DNA of 45,758 nt from an uncultured Steroidobacter sp. (GTDB lineage Bacteria > Pseudomonadota > Gammaproteobacteria > Steroidobacterales > Steroidobacteraceae). The notes beneath the pieces were generated by a model that searched no databases, was not told the origin of the DNA, and worked only from the letters and a program-made list of their open reading frames with translations. Shown here piece after piece: positions 24,226-33,437 of this stretch (its first letter is position 1; every line of letters starts with the position of its first letter). The position numbers and the translations under genes were made by a program. The DNA lies in assembly GCF_937958065.1 (NCBI RefSeq), contig NZ_CALFXI010000003.1, positions 1 to 45,758 of the forward strand. Reading direction: 5' to 3'.

Positions 24226-24732
24226 ATGACCAATCAAGTTGCCGCGCAGATCGATGCCGCCGCTGCCGGTTCCAACCAGGTGCTGACCTTCACCCTGGGT
24301 GACGAAACTTACGGCGTGGACATCCTGCGAGTGCAGGAAATCCGTGGCTGGTCTCCGGTCACTCGCATTCCGCAGGCGCCCAGCCACGTGCTCGGCGTGC
24401 TGAACCTGCGCGGCTCGATCGTTCCCATCGTCGACCTGCGCATGCGCTTCAACCTGCAGCATGCCGAATACACTCCGCTCACCGTCATCATCGTGCTGTC
24501 GGTGCAGTCGCCGCTCGGCCGCCGCGATTTCGGCGTGGTCGTCGATGGCGTCTCCGACGTGATCGACGTGGCGGCGAACGATGTGAAGCCGGCGCCGGAG
24601 TTCGGCGCGCACGTGAGCACCGAGTTCATCGAAGGATTGGCTGCTGTGTCGGGCCGCATGGTGATGCTGCTCGACATCGATCAACTGATCGGCGCGGACG
24701 TCACGGGAGTGGCGCTCAATCCTGCAGCCTGA
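24226..24732 (+). CDS. cheW: Chemotaxis coupling protein CheW
   Basis: CheW links receptors to CheA. The 168 residues form one CheW domain: VLTFTLGDETYGVDILRVQEI, then WSPVTRIPQAPSHVLGVLNLRG, SIVPIVDLRMRF and the later GRMVMLLDIDQL. The TAGGAGA SD lies 8 bases before the ATG. It is the only cheW in the window, so both CheY outputs probably depend on it. A strong hairpin follows the stop. Confidence 0.96.
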   Translation: MTNQVAAQIDAAAAGSNQVLTFTLGDETYGVDILRVQEIRGWSPVTRIPQAPSHVLGVLNLRGSIVPIVDLRMRFNLQHAEYTPLTVIIVLSVQSPLGRRDFGVVVDGVSDVIDVAANDVKPAPEFGAHVSTEFIEGLAAVSGRMVMLLDIDQLIGADVTGVALNPAA

Positions 24733-24748
24733 TCGATGAGATGTGAGT

Positions 24749-24780
24749 AACGGCTCGCGAGGGCCACCTTGCGAGCCGTT
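24749..24780 (+). terminator. Hairpin between cheW and cheR
   Basis: AACGGCTCGC / GCGAGCCGTT, a perfect 10-bp stem with a 12-base loop. It begins 17 bases after cheW and ends 6 bases before the chosen cheR ATG. No T-run follows, so it may attenuate or shape translation of cheR rather than stop transcription. The TTG at 24769, the furthest in-frame start for cheR, lies inside it and is therefore unlikely. Confidence 0.6.
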
Positions 24781-24786
24781 GATCAC

Positions 24787-25683
24787 ATGCGAACCCGTCC
24801 AATGCCGACTCCAGCTTCATCCGCTTCGCCCGCCGACTCCGCGCATCATGGACCTCAGCTCGGCGATGCCGAGTTCAATTTCATCCGGCACGTGGTCGGC
24901 GAAAACGCCGGTATCGTGCTCGGCCCCAACAAGCGCCAGCTGGTGCAGGGCCGCCTGGCGCGGCGCCTGCGCGAGCTCGGGCTGCCGAGCTACGAGGCTT
25001 ACTGCGAATATCTGCGCGACGCCGGCCCCGAAGAGCTGGTCGGCCTGATCAACGCGATCACCACCAACGTCACTGCGTTCTTCCGCGAGAATCATCACTT
25101 CGAGGCGCTGGCCTCGTACATGCTGCCCGAAGCGATGCAACGCAACGCCGCGTCCCGGCGCCTGCGCATCTGGTCGGCGGGCTGCTCGACGGGTGAGGAG
25201 CCGCACTGTATCGCGATGGTGGCCGCCGAAGTGCTGCCGGCCTCGCCACGCTTCGATTTCAAAATTCTCGCGACCGACATCGACAGCGACGTGATCGCCG
25301 CCGCGTCCTCGGGCATCTATCCCCTGGATCGCATGTCGAGCGTGACGCCCGAGCGCCTGAAGCGCTTTTTCCTGAAAGGTCATGGCGAGCACGCCGGCTG
25401 TGCGGTCGCGCGCCAGGATCTCAAATCGATGATTACGTTCCGCACGCTCAACCTGCTGCACACGTGGCCCATGAAGGGCCCGTTCGACGTGATCTTCTGT
25501 CGCAACGTGATGATCTATTTCGACCAACCGACGCGCGAGAAGCTGGTGAACCGCTTCAGCGACATGCTGGCGCCCGGCGGGTATCTGTGCATCGGCCATT
25601 CGGAATCCATTCATGCAGGCAGCGCCCCCTTCAAACTCGTCGGCAAAACCATCTACCGCCGCAACGGTGGCGCCCATGGCTGA
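24787..25683 (+). CDS. cheR: Chemoreceptor methyltransferase CheR
   Basis: CheR uses SAM to methylate glutamates of receptors during adaptation. Of 298 residues, the N-terminal helical domain (FNFIRHVVGENAGIVLGPNK, with RLARRLRELGLPSYEAYCEYL) binds the substrate helices. The SAM fold carries RIWSAGCSTGEEPHCIAM, KILATDIDSDVI and DVIFCRNVMIYFDQ. The start is uncertain (ATG 24787 or 24802, TTG 24769), and none has a good SD. The stop overlaps the cheD start by 8 bases. Confidence 0.95.
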   Translation: MRTRPMPTPASSASPADSAHHGPQLGDAEFNFIRHVVGENAGIVLGPNKRQLVQGRLARRLRELGLPSYEAYCEYLRDAGPEELVGLINAITTNVTAFFRENHHFEALASYMLPEAMQRNAASRRLRIWSAGCSTGEEPHCIAMVAAEVLPASPRFDFKILATDIDSDVIAAASSGIYPLDRMSSVTPERLKRFFLKGHGEHAGCAVARQDLKSMITFRTLNLLHTWPMKGPFDVIFCRNVMIYFDQPTREKLVNRFSDMLAPGGYLCIGHSESIHAGSAPFKLVGKTIYRRNGGAHG

Positions 25684-26308
25684 GAAACCGGCACTGGCCA
25701 GGGTGTTGCCCGGCTTCGAGAACATCCGCCGTTACACCAACGTGCACGGCCAGGTGATCGCCAAGCTGCTGCCGGGCGACTTCTACGTGACCACGCACGA
25801 TGAAGTGCTGGACACGGTGCTCGGCTCGTGCGTCTCGGCATGCATCCGCAATCCGAAGCTCGGCATCGGCGGCATGAATCATTTCATGCTGCCGCGTCCC
25901 AGCGGCAACGGTCACGACGCCTGGGAGACCGGTGCCACCGGCCGCGCCACGCGTTATGGCAGCGCCTCGATGGAACAACTGATCAACCGCATCCTCAAGG
26001 CGGGCGGCACGCGCGCCGACCTGGAAGTGAAGATCTTCGGCGGCGGCCGGGTGTTGAAGACGCTGACCGATGTCGGCGATCACAATGTGACTTTCGTGCG
26101 CGAGTTCCTCAAGCAGGAAGGCTTGCGCGTGACTTCCGAGGACGTGGGCGACACCTGCCCGCGCCACATCCAGTATTTTCCGCTGACTGGCCGCGTCCGG
26201 GTGCGTCATCTGACCTCCAGCCATACCCGGGACGTGGCTTCGCAGGAACAGCGCTTCCTCAAAGGCCTGGAGAAGACGCCAGTGGCCGGCGAAATCGATC
26301 TGTTCTGA
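25676..26308 (+). CDS. cheD: Chemoreceptor glutamine deamidase CheD
   Basis: CheD deamidates receptor glutamines and, in some species, works with CheC. The 210 residues include the catalytic Cys in VLGSCVSACI, the His in GGMNHFMLPRP, and the Gly-rich segment EVKIFGGGRVLKTL. The ATG at 25676 overlaps the end of cheR by 8 bases and gives the expected N-terminus; the upstream frame would read through cheR. No cheC is visible, so it probably acts alone or with the FleN/CheZ side of the pathway. It precedes cheB by 14 bases. Confidence 0.95.
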   Translation: MAEKPALARVLPGFENIRRYTNVHGQVIAKLLPGDFYVTTHDEVLDTVLGSCVSACIRNPKLGIGGMNHFMLPRPSGNGHDAWETGATGRATRYGSASMEQLINRILKAGGTRADLEVKIFGGGRVLKTLTDVGDHNVTFVREFLKQEGLRVTSEDVGDTCPRHIQYFPLTGRVRVRHLTSSHTRDVASQEQRFLKGLEKTPVAGEIDLF

Positions 26309-26322
26309 GGGCAGACCTGATC

Positions 26323-27438
26323 ATGGCCATCAAACTCCTGATCGTCGACGACTCGGCCCTGGTCCGGAAGCTGCTGAGCGAAATGCTCGGCAACGACCGC
26401 GACATCGAGATCGTCGGCACCGCCACCGATCCATACGCGGCGCGCGAGAAGATCAAGCAGCTCAATCCGGACGTCATCACCCTGGACGTGGAAATGCCCC
26501 GCATGGACGGCATCACGTTCCTCGAGAACCTGATGCGTTTGCGGCCCATGCCGGTGGTGATGGTGTCGTCGCTGACGCAGCGGGGCGCCGATGTCACATT
26601 GCGCGCGCTGGAGCTGGGCGCGATCGATTTCGTCACCAAGCCGAAGGTCGACGTCGCGGGGAGTCTGGCGAACTACGCCGAGGAACTGATTGCCAAGGTG
26701 AAGGTGGCCGCGAGCGCGCGAGTGAGCGCACGGCCGTCATCGGCACGCAGGCCGCCGGTGCTGCAATCGTTGAATACAGAGCAACGCAACAGCGCCGATG
26801 CAGTGTTGCCGGCAGCGCAGGCCAAGCGCGTATTGCGTACGACCGATCGAATCATTGCCATCGGTGCCTCGACCGGTGGCACCGAAGCCATTCGCGAAGT
26901 GCTCGAAGGGCTGCCGCCGGATGCGCCGGCCGTGGTGATCTCTCAACATATCCCGGCGGCTTTCAGCAAACCCTTTGCGGAGCGCATGAACCGCTGCTCG
27001 GCCATGTCGGTGTGCGAGGCCAGCGATGGCCAGTACATCCTGCCGGGCCACGTCTATATCGCGCCTGGCGATCAGCACCTGCTGGTGGAGCGCGACGGTG
27101 CGCGTTACCGCTGTCGACTGAGCAACGGCCCGCATGTGAATCGTCATCGGCCCAGCGTCGACGTGATGTTCCGTTCGGTGGCGCAGAACGTCGGTCCGAA
27201 CGCGGTGGGCGTGATTCTCACCGGCATGGGTGACGACGGCGCCCGCGGTCTGAAGGAAATGGCGGAGGCGGGTGCGCCGACGATCGCCCAGGACGAGGCG
27301 ACCAGCGTGGTCTGGGGCATGCCCGGCGCGGCCGTGAAACTGGGCAGCGCCCAGCACGTGTTGCCTTTGCATCGGGTGGCCGCTGAGGTATTGCACCTCA
27401 CCGCCGATCATCCAAACGGCAAGATGGCGCACGGCTAA
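26323..27438 (+). CDS. cheB: Chemotaxis methylesterase CheB
   Basis: CheB removes methyl groups from receptors when phosphorylated by CheA. In 371 residues: a REC domain with D9/D10 and phospho-acceptor D55 in TLDVEMPRMDG; a linker of about 40 residues rich in Ala/Ser/Arg; then the methylesterase domain with the catalytic Ser in AIGASTGGTEAI, His in VISQHIPAAFS and Asp in LTGMGDDGARGL. The ATG at 26323 is chosen because the longer frame above it runs through cheD out of phase. It ends the cheR-cheD-cheB adaptation unit. A hairpin follows the stop. Confidence 0.97.
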   Translation: MAIKLLIVDDSALVRKLLSEMLGNDRDIEIVGTATDPYAAREKIKQLNPDVITLDVEMPRMDGITFLENLMRLRPMPVVMVSSLTQRGADVTLRALELGAIDFVTKPKVDVAGSLANYAEELIAKVKVAASARVSARPSSARRPPVLQSLNTEQRNSADAVLPAAQAKRVLRTTDRIIAIGASTGGTEAIREVLEGLPPDAPAVVISQHIPAAFSKPFAERMNRCSAMSVCEASDGQYILPGHVYIAPGDQHLLVERDGARYRCRLSNGPHVNRHRPSVDVMFRSVAQNVGPNAVGVILTGMGDDGARGLKEMAEAGAPTIAQDEATSVVWGMPGAAVKLGSAQHVLPLHRVAAEVLHLTADHPNGKMAHG

Positions 27439-27481
27439 ACCCTGACGCCTGAACAGTCGACGTCCGCTTTCGCCCCGCCCG

Positions 27482-27501
27482 GGCCGCTCATTCGAGCGGC
27501 C
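27482..27501 (+). terminator. Hairpin after cheB
   Basis: GGCCGCTC-ATTC-GAGCGGCC, a perfect 8-bp stem with a tetraloop, 43 bases past cheB. The T-rich GCTTTT follows about 25 bases later. It is a likely end of the chemotaxis unit. Confidence 0.55.
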
Positions 27502-27580
27502 GATGCACGAAATCGGATCGGGTCGCTTTTCAGGTTCAGAAATGCCAACGGCGCCGCAGATCGTGAGAAGCACGTCGCAG

Positions 27581-27607
27581 TAAAGTGCGTACAGATTCTC
27601 CCGACTC
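27581..27607 (+). promoter_or_regulatory. Possible sigma-28 promoter of the HDOD gene
   Basis: TAAAGTGC, 11 bases, then CCCGACTC, against TAAAGTTT-N11-GCCGATAA. The -35 is good (6 of 8), the -10 weak (4 of 8). The spacing is ideal and the site ends 11 bases before the ATG, which would leave a very short leader. Confidence 0.3.
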
Positions 27608-27618
27608 AGTACGCGACC

Positions 27619-28518
27619 ATGAGCACTCCTCATAACGCCTATCAGGCTGCCCAACAGGCACAAATGACCGCGGCCTCCGATCACGCCGCCGCATTTGCGT
27701 TCGTCGGCGAGCTGGCCCAGGAAGTCTCCACCGGCAAGGTGGAGCTGCCCTCGTTCCCCGATGTTGCCGTGCGAGTCCGCAAGGTGCTGGCCGATGAGCA
27801 TGTGTCCAACGACCAGATCGCGCGCGTGGTCGGCTCCGAAGCGGGCCTCGCGGCGCGCGTGTTCACGCTCGCCAATTCGGCGGCGTTGAATCGCAGCGGC
27901 CGCCCGGTTTCCGATCTGAAGACGGCAGTCAATCGCATCGGCCACAACAACGTGCGTACCGCGGCGGTGTCGTTCGCGATCGCGCAGCTGCGCAAGGCGG
28001 GCGAGCTGAAACACATCTCCAAGGAGCTAGAGGGGCTGTGGCAGGAAGCGACCACTGTGGCTGCGCTCGCATATGCAGTGGCTTCGCGCACCAGCGTGAA
28101 CGCCGACGAGTCGATGCTGGCCGGTCTGCTGCACAATGTGGGCAAGATCTATATCCTGGCTCGCGCGCACAAACATCCATTTTTCAAAGAGCCGGCGACG
28201 CTGCAGCAGCTGCTGCGCGACTGGCACGCAAACGTCGGCAAAGCCATCGTCGAGAACTGGGGTTTTCCGGATCACATCGCCGAAGCCATCGGCGAGCACG
28301 AGAACATCGAGCGCGTCAACGATGAGCGCGACGTGACCGACGTGCTGACCGTGGCGGTGATGATGGCCGGCTTCTTCGGCCACGAGGCCGATCTGGAGTT
28401 GAACATGCAGGGCGTGAAATCGTTCTGGCGCCTGGGTCTCGACAACCAGAAGTGCGTGCACGTGATGCGGGATTGCGCCGAGGAGATCAGCGCGCTGCGC
28501 ACGGCGCTCGGCGATTGA
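27619..28518 (+). CDS. HDOD-domain signalling protein
   Basis: HDOD domains are HD-related helical domains that usually lack phosphodiesterase activity and act in signal relay. The 299 residues carry the pattern ELPSFPDVAVRVRKVLADEH, then IARVVGSEAGLAARVFTLANSA, a KTAVNRIGHNNVRTAAVSF helix pair and the late LLHNVGKIYILARAHK segment. No receiver domain is fused. It sits between cheB and a REC-histidine kinase gene, so a link to taxis or to a regulatory relay is plausible. A very good terminator follows. Confidence 0.9.
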   Translation: MSTPHNAYQAAQQAQMTAASDHAAAFAFVGELAQEVSTGKVELPSFPDVAVRVRKVLADEHVSNDQIARVVGSEAGLAARVFTLANSAALNRSGRPVSDLKTAVNRIGHNNVRTAAVSFAIAQLRKAGELKHISKELEGLWQEATTVAALAYAVASRTSVNADESMLAGLLHNVGKIYILARAHKHPFFKEPATLQQLLRDWHANVGKAIVENWGFPDHIAEAIGEHENIERVNDERDVTDVLTVAVMMAGFFGHEADLELNMQGVKSFWRLGLDNQKCVHVMRDCAEEISALRTALGD

Positions 28519-28547
28519 CCCAAGTGGATTCATTCGAGCTCACCGCT

Positions 28548-28583
28548 CCCGCCGGTCGCAACGATCGGCGGGCGTTTTCGTTT
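28548..28583 (+). terminator. Rho-independent terminator of the HDOD gene
   Basis: An 11-bp stem, CCCGCCGGTCG / CGATCGGCGGG with one G-U pair, a CAA loop, then CG and the T-rich TTTTCGTTT. It is the most canonical terminator in the window and separates the chemotaxis genes from the kinase that follows. Confidence 0.85.
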
Positions 28584-28886
28584 GCGGCTTCGAATCGAAC
28601 CCCAGGCCCGCCGGCCGATATTTCAAGAAACAAAAAGGGCTGGACGCACGTTGTAGGCCACCGGCCCATCCCAAGGTAGAACGGTCTGGGACAGCCGCGG
28701 GCCAATGTGAACGGAGCCACGTTCCGGGAGCATTGAGGGATTGCCCTATCCCCGTATCAGAGGATTAGAGTAGGAACGGGGTTGTGCAGTGAAACGTACT
28801 GATTGCGTTCGATGGCAAGGGACGCCAGCTTGTGGCGATTTTCATTTCAACGATGGCCGCTCGAGTCTGGCCACGGGGAACGGGAC
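28584..28886 (+). other. Gap between the HDOD terminator and the hybrid kinase
   Basis: About 300 bases without a credible gene, unless the kinase starts at the in-frame ATG 28812. No strong promoter match was found by eye. The purine-rich stretch GGATTAGAGTAGGAACGGGG lies near 28760-28780. A GGGGAA SD stands before the GTG at 28887. Confidence 0.5.
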
Positions 28887-30617
28887 GTGGCGAAGGGCGG
28901 AAAAATACTGGTCGCCGAAGATGATGCCGAGGCGCGCGAGCTGCTGATGCTGTCGCTCGCGGACGGCGATTATGACCTGTTGCAGGCAGCCGACGGGATC
29001 GAGGCGCTGCATCTGCTGCGCACCGAGCATCCGGACCTGCTGATCACCGACATCGTCATGCCGCGCATGGACGGTTACGAACTGGTGCGCAAGCTGCGCC
29101 AGGACGAAAGCATGTCCGGCACTCCGGTGATTTTCTGTTCAGCCTCGTACCACGAGCGCGAAGTGCGCGAGATGGCCCGTTCGCTGGGCGTTCGCAGCAC
29201 CCTGTCGAAACCGTACGATCTGGAAATCGTCCGCGAGACCGTGACCGCGGCGCTGGCGACCAAGCCGCCCGCCGGCACGAGCGCGCCACCGGCGTTGTCG
29301 GTCAACGGCGGAGCGCAGGAGCGATTGAGTGCGCTGGTGACATTCAGCCGCCGCGTATTCGGTCAGACCGATCCTGCGGTGATTCTGGAATCCACCTGCG
29401 ACGCCGCGCGCGACATTCTGCTGGCACAGATGGCGCAGATCGTGATCGTGACCGACACCGGCGCGCGCCAATCGACGACGTCCAGCGGCTTGTCCGGCGA
29501 GGAGATGGAGCGCTTGCTCAGCTCGCACATGTATCGCGATCTGGTGCAGTCGTTGGACGCCGGCGGCTCGGCGCTGTATCCGATGTCGCCGGACGAATCG
29601 GTCGCGCACGACGAGCTGCCTCAACGCGGCGAATTCGTCTCCATGCTGGGCGTGCCGATCGCGTCGGTCACGAAGTCGTATGGTTATCTGTGCGTGCTGA
29701 ATCGCATCGGCCTGCCGGGGTTCACCGAGGAGGATCTGGCGGTGGCACGCGCCATCGCGGTGCAGGTCGCCGTGGCGTATGAAAACGCGCTTCAGCACCA
29801 GGCGCTGCAGGATGAAATCGACCGGCGCGCCGAAATGGAAAGCGAGATCCGGCGCCTGAACCAGGACCTGGAAAAGCGCGTCGCCGAACGCACCGCCGAG
29901 CTGGAGATCGCCAATCGCGAGCTGGAGGCGTTTTCATATTCGGTTGCGCACGACTTGCGTGCGCCGTTGCGGCTGATTCATGCCCACGTGCAGATGCTCC
30001 GCGAGCACAAGGGCCCGCCGGGGGCGCGCGAGCCAGCCATCCACATGGAACAGATTCAGCGCGGCGCCCGGGAAATGAGCGCGCTGATCGACGGGCTGCT
30101 GGCATTGTCGCGAGTCAGCCATGTCGAGATGCGCCGCGAGCCCTGCTCCCTGGACGAGATCGTGAAGCATGCCGTCGAGCGCGCCAGCCATGAAGCGCAG
30201 GGGCGCGACATCGAATGGCATCTGAACCCGTTGCCGGCAATGAGCTGCGACCCGGAGCTGATGCAACAGGTGTTTGCGAACCTCATCAGCAACGCCGTCA
30301 AATATTCGCGGCCGCGGCCCAAGTCGGTCATCGAGATCGGCACGGGCGTGGTGAAAGGGGGCGATAACAGCTCCACGGCCACGCCGGGCGAACGATACAT
30401 CTACGTGCGAGACAACGGCGTCGGCTTCGACATGCGCTACGCCCGCAAGCTGTTCGGCGTGTTCCAGCGCCTGCACCGGCAGGATGAATTCGAGGGCACC
30501 GGCATCGGCCTGGCCACGGTCAGCCGGATCATCGAGCGCCACGGCGGCACGATCTGGGCCGAGGCCAGCCCCGGCCGGGGCGCGGAGTTCCGCTTCACCC
30601 TGCGCGGCATGGACTGA
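28887..30617 (+). CDS. REC-GAF-histidine kinase
   Basis: A 576-residue soluble kinase. An N-terminal receiver (D12/D13, phospho-acceptor D55 in LITDIVMPRMDG, K in TLSKPYD) is followed by a GAF domain (residues about 150-305), a coiled-coil (RLNQDLEKRVAERTAELEIA), a HisKA box with FSYSVAHDLRAPLRL, and a HATPase domain with NLISNAVKYSRP, VRDNGVGFD and FEGTGIGLATV. It resembles bacteriophytochrome-type cytoplasmic kinases, but no PHY domain or clear chromophore site is seen. GTG 28887 with a GGGGAA SD is preferred; ATG 28812 would add 25 residues. It may receive phosphate on its REC domain and pass signals onward; the Hpt protein at 15187 is a possible but unproven relay partner. Confidence 0.9.
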   Translation: MAKGGKILVAEDDAEARELLMLSLADGDYDLLQAADGIEALHLLRTEHPDLLITDIVMPRMDGYELVRKLRQDESMSGTPVIFCSASYHEREVREMARSLGVRSTLSKPYDLEIVRETVTAALATKPPAGTSAPPALSVNGGAQERLSALVTFSRRVFGQTDPAVILESTCDAARDILLAQMAQIVIVTDTGARQSTTSSGLSGEEMERLLSSHMYRDLVQSLDAGGSALYPMSPDESVAHDELPQRGEFVSMLGVPIASVTKSYGYLCVLNRIGLPGFTEEDLAVARAIAVQVAVAYENALQHQALQDEIDRRAEMESEIRRLNQDLEKRVAERTAELEIANRELEAFSYSVAHDLRAPLRLIHAHVQMLREHKGPPGAREPAIHMEQIQRGAREMSALIDGLLALSRVSHVEMRREPCSLDEIVKHAVERASHEAQGRDIEWHLNPLPAMSCDPELMQQVFANLISNAVKYSRPRPKSVIEIGTGVVKGGDNSSTATPGERYIYVRDNGVGFDMRYARKLFGVFQRLHRQDEFEGTGIGLATVSRIIERHGGTIWAEASPGRGAEFRFTLRGMD

Positions 30618-30630
30618 AGCGCCCGGCGGG

Positions 30631-30676
30631 ACATCTTCGCCAAAGATGTGCTGATATCCTGGGAAATGGGGATATC
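30631..30676 (+). promoter_or_regulatory. Two hairpins in the leuS leader
   Basis: ACATCTT-CGCCA-AAGATGT (30631-30649) and GATATCC, 10 bases, GGATATC (30653-30676) stand back to back upstream of leuS; a further GGTATCC (30680) could compete with the second arm. The first may end the kinase transcript. An attenuation role for leuS is only a guess. Confidence 0.4.
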
Positions 30677-30732
30677 CCTGGTATCCTTCGCGCCTTTCAA
30701 CCGGGCCCGCGGGGCCCCATACCGTCACAACG

Positions 30733-33333
30733 ATGCAGCCCCAATACGAACCCTCCGTCGTGGAGGCCGAGGCGCAGGCCTTTTGGGCCGACCGCCGCGC
30801 CTTTGCCGTCAAGGAAGATCCCAACCGTCAGAGCTATTACTGCCTGTGCATGTTCCCGTACCCCAGCGGCCGGCTGCACATGGGGCACGTGCGCAACTAC
30901 ACCATCGGCGACGTGATCACGCGCTTCCTGCGCATGCAGGGCTACAACGTGCTGCAGCCCATGGGTTGGGACGCCTTCGGCCTGCCGGCCGAGAACGCCG
31001 CGATGAAGAATGGCGTGCCGCCGGCCAAGTGGACCTACGAGAACATCGCCTACATGAAGCGCCAGCTGCAGTCGCTCGGCTTCGCGCTCGACTGGGACCG
31101 GGAGCTGGCCACCTGTCAGCCCGAGTACTACCGCTGGAACCAGTGGCTGTTCCTGAAGATGCTGGAAAAGGGCATCGCGTATCGCAAGACCGGCGTCGTG
31201 AACTGGGACCCGATCGATCAGACCGTGCTCGCGAACGAGCAGGTGATCGACGGCCGCGGCTGGCGCACCGGTGCGCCGGTCGAAAAGCGCGAGATCCCGA
31301 TGTACTACCTGCGCATCACCGATTACGCGCAGGACCTGCTCGATGCGCTGAACGACATGCCGGGCTGGCCGGAGCGCGTGCGTGCCATGCAGGCGAACTG
31401 GATCGGTCGCAGCGAAGGCGTGCGCCTCAGCTTCCCGTATGAACTGGGTGGCGAGCAGCGTTTGTTGAGCGTGTTCACCACGCGCGCCGACACCCTCATG
31501 GGCGTGACATTCGTGGCCGTGGCGGCCGAGCATCCGCTCGCGACGTATGCCGCTCAGTCGAATCCTCAGCTCGCGGCCTTCATCGAAGAATGCAAACGCG
31601 GCACGGCGCAGGAAGCCGAGATCGCGCTGATGGAAAAGAAGGGCATGCCGACCGGCCTGTTCGTCGACCATCCGGTGTCGGGCGAGCGCGTGCCGGTGTG
31701 GGTGGGCAACTATGTGCTCATGACTTACGGCGAAGGGGCCGTCATGGGCGTGCCCGGGCACGACGAGCGCGATTTCGCGTTCGCGCTGAAGTACAACCTG
31801 CCGATCAAACAGGTGATCGAGGTTGCGGGCGCGGAGCCGGCGTTCACCGATCAGCAATGGCACCCCTGGTACGCCGAGCACGGCACGCTGATCCACTCCG
31901 GCAAGTACGACGGGCTCGATTACCAGCAGGCCGTCGACGCCATCGCCGCCGATCTGAAGGCCAAGAGCTTGGGCGACAAGCACGTGCAGTGGCGTCTGCG
32001 CGATTGGGGCATTTCGCGGCAGCGTTACTGGGGCTGCCCGATTCCGCTGATTCACTGCCCGAAGTGCGACGTGGTGCCGGTGCCGGAAGAAGATCTGCCG
32101 GTGGTGCTGCCCGAAGGGCTGGTGCCCGATGGCAGCGGCAATCCGCTCAACAAGACGCCGTCGTTCCTCGATTGCAAATGTCCGAAGTGCGGCGGCCCGG
32201 CGCGGCGCGAGACGGACACGATGGATACGTTCGTCGACTCTTCGTGGTACTTCCTGCGCTTCGCCTCCGCCAAGAACGACAAGGCGATGGTCGATGAGCG
32301 CGCCAACTACTGGTCGCCGGTCAATCAATACATCGGCGGCATCGAGCACGCCATCCTGCACTTGCTGTATGCGCGTTTCTGGACGCGCGTGATGCACGAC
32401 ATGGGACTGGTCAAGGTGCAGGAGCCGTTCCAGAACCTGCTCACGCAGGGCATGGTGCTCAATGACATCTATTCGCGACGCACTGGCGAAGGCGCGATCG
32501 AATATTTCAACCCGGCGGATGTGACCGTGCAGGTCGATGCGAAGGGTGCGCGCATCGGTGCGACGTTGAACTCGGACGGCCAGCCGGTCGAGTGGGAAGG
32601 CATGCGCACCATGTCGAAGTCGAAGAACAACGGCGTCGATCCGACCAAGCTGGTCGAGCAGTACGGCGCGGACAGCGTGCGCTTGTTCATGATGTTCAAG
32701 GCGCCGCCGGAAGATACGCTGGAGTGGTCGGATGACGGCGTCGAAGGCGCGTCGCGTTTCATGCGTCGCTTGTGGCGCATGGTCCACGAGCACGTGACCG
32801 CGGGCCTGGTCAGCGGCGCGGTTTCTGGCGAATTGACCGACGAGCAACGCAACGTGCGTCGTGCGGCCCACAGCACATTGCAGAAAGTCACCGATGATCT
32901 CGGTCGTCGTCGCGTGTTCAACACCGCGATTGCCGCGGTGATGGAATTCATGAACACGCTGTCGAAGTTCGAGGACCAGTCGCCGCAAGGGCGCGCCGTG
33001 CGCCAGGAAGCGCTCGAGCTCGTGGTGCAGATGTTGTCGCCCATCGTGCCGCACGCCGGACACGCGCTGTGGCGAGCGCTCGGCCACTCCGATCCGCTCA
33101 TCGATCATCCCTGGCCGCAGCCCGATCCGGCCGCGCTGGTTCGCGACAGCATCGATGTCGTCATACAGGTTAACGGCAAGCTGCGCAGCCAGATCACCGT
33201 AGAAGCGAGCGCCACCGAGCAGCAGATCCGCGAGGCGGCACTGGCCGACTCCACGGTGCAGAAATGGATCGAAGGCAAGCCGGTCCGCAAAGTGATCGTG
33301 GTGAAGGGCAAGCTGGTCAACGTCGTGGTTTGA
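30733..33333 (+). CDS. leuS: Leucyl-tRNA synthetase
   Basis: Class I synthetase that charges tRNA-Leu; 866 residues, the normal size. The HIGH motif is HMGH at residues 49-52 (YPSGRLHMGHVRNY). The editing domain is inserted at about residues 220-420. Zinc-binding-type pairs are CPKCDVVP and CKCPKCGGP. The KMSKS motif is TMSKS at about 626-630. The C-terminus has the anticodon-binding helices and the small ITVEASATEQQ domain. It is usually the first gene of a leuS-lptE-holA run, but here lptE is 2.15 kb away, beyond two inserted genes. Confidence 0.98.
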   Translation: MQPQYEPSVVEAEAQAFWADRRAFAVKEDPNRQSYYCLCMFPYPSGRLHMGHVRNYTIGDVITRFLRMQGYNVLQPMGWDAFGLPAENAAMKNGVPPAKWTYENIAYMKRQLQSLGFALDWDRELATCQPEYYRWNQWLFLKMLEKGIAYRKTGVVNWDPIDQTVLANEQVIDGRGWRTGAPVEKREIPMYYLRITDYAQDLLDALNDMPGWPERVRAMQANWIGRSEGVRLSFPYELGGEQRLLSVFTTRADTLMGVTFVAVAAEHPLATYAAQSNPQLAAFIEECKRGTAQEAEIALMEKKGMPTGLFVDHPVSGERVPVWVGNYVLMTYGEGAVMGVPGHDERDFAFALKYNLPIKQVIEVAGAEPAFTDQQWHPWYAEHGTLIHSGKYDGLDYQQAVDAIAADLKAKSLGDKHVQWRLRDWGISRQRYWGCPIPLIHCPKCDVVPVPEEDLPVVLPEGLVPDGSGNPLNKTPSFLDCKCPKCGGPARRETDTMDTFVDSSWYFLRFASAKNDKAMVDERANYWSPVNQYIGGIEHAILHLLYARFWTRVMHDMGLVKVQEPFQNLLTQGMVLNDIYSRRTGEGAIEYFNPADVTVQVDAKGARIGATLNSDGQPVEWEGMRTMSKSKNNGVDPTKLVEQYGADSVRLFMMFKAPPEDTLEWSDDGVEGASRFMRRLWRMVHEHVTAGLVSGAVSGELTDEQRNVRRAAHSTLQKVTDDLGRRRVFNTAIAAVMEFMNTLSKFEDQSPQGRAVRQEALELVVQMLSPIVPHAGHALWRALGHSDPLIDHPWPQPDPAALVRDSIDVVIQVNGKLRSQITVEASATEQQIREAALADSTVQKWIEGKPVRKVIVVKGKLVNVVV

Positions 33334-33363
33334 ACCGAGGGAATCCCGCGGGAGACCCAGCCG

Positions 33364-33379
33364 GAGCTCGAAAGAGCTC
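33364..33379 (+). terminator. GAAA-tetraloop hairpin after leuS
   Basis: GAGCTC-GAAA-GAGCTC, a 6-bp stem with a GNRA loop, flanked by two CCGCGGGAGA-type boxes (near 33346 and 33392) that could pair into a longer imperfect stem. No T-run is present. It is a likely stabilising or terminating structure. Confidence 0.45.
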
Positions 33380-33437
33380 AGCCGAGGGACTCCGCGGGAG
33401 AGTGGCGGACTTGCTCCGTTCGCTGCGGCGGCGTTAG

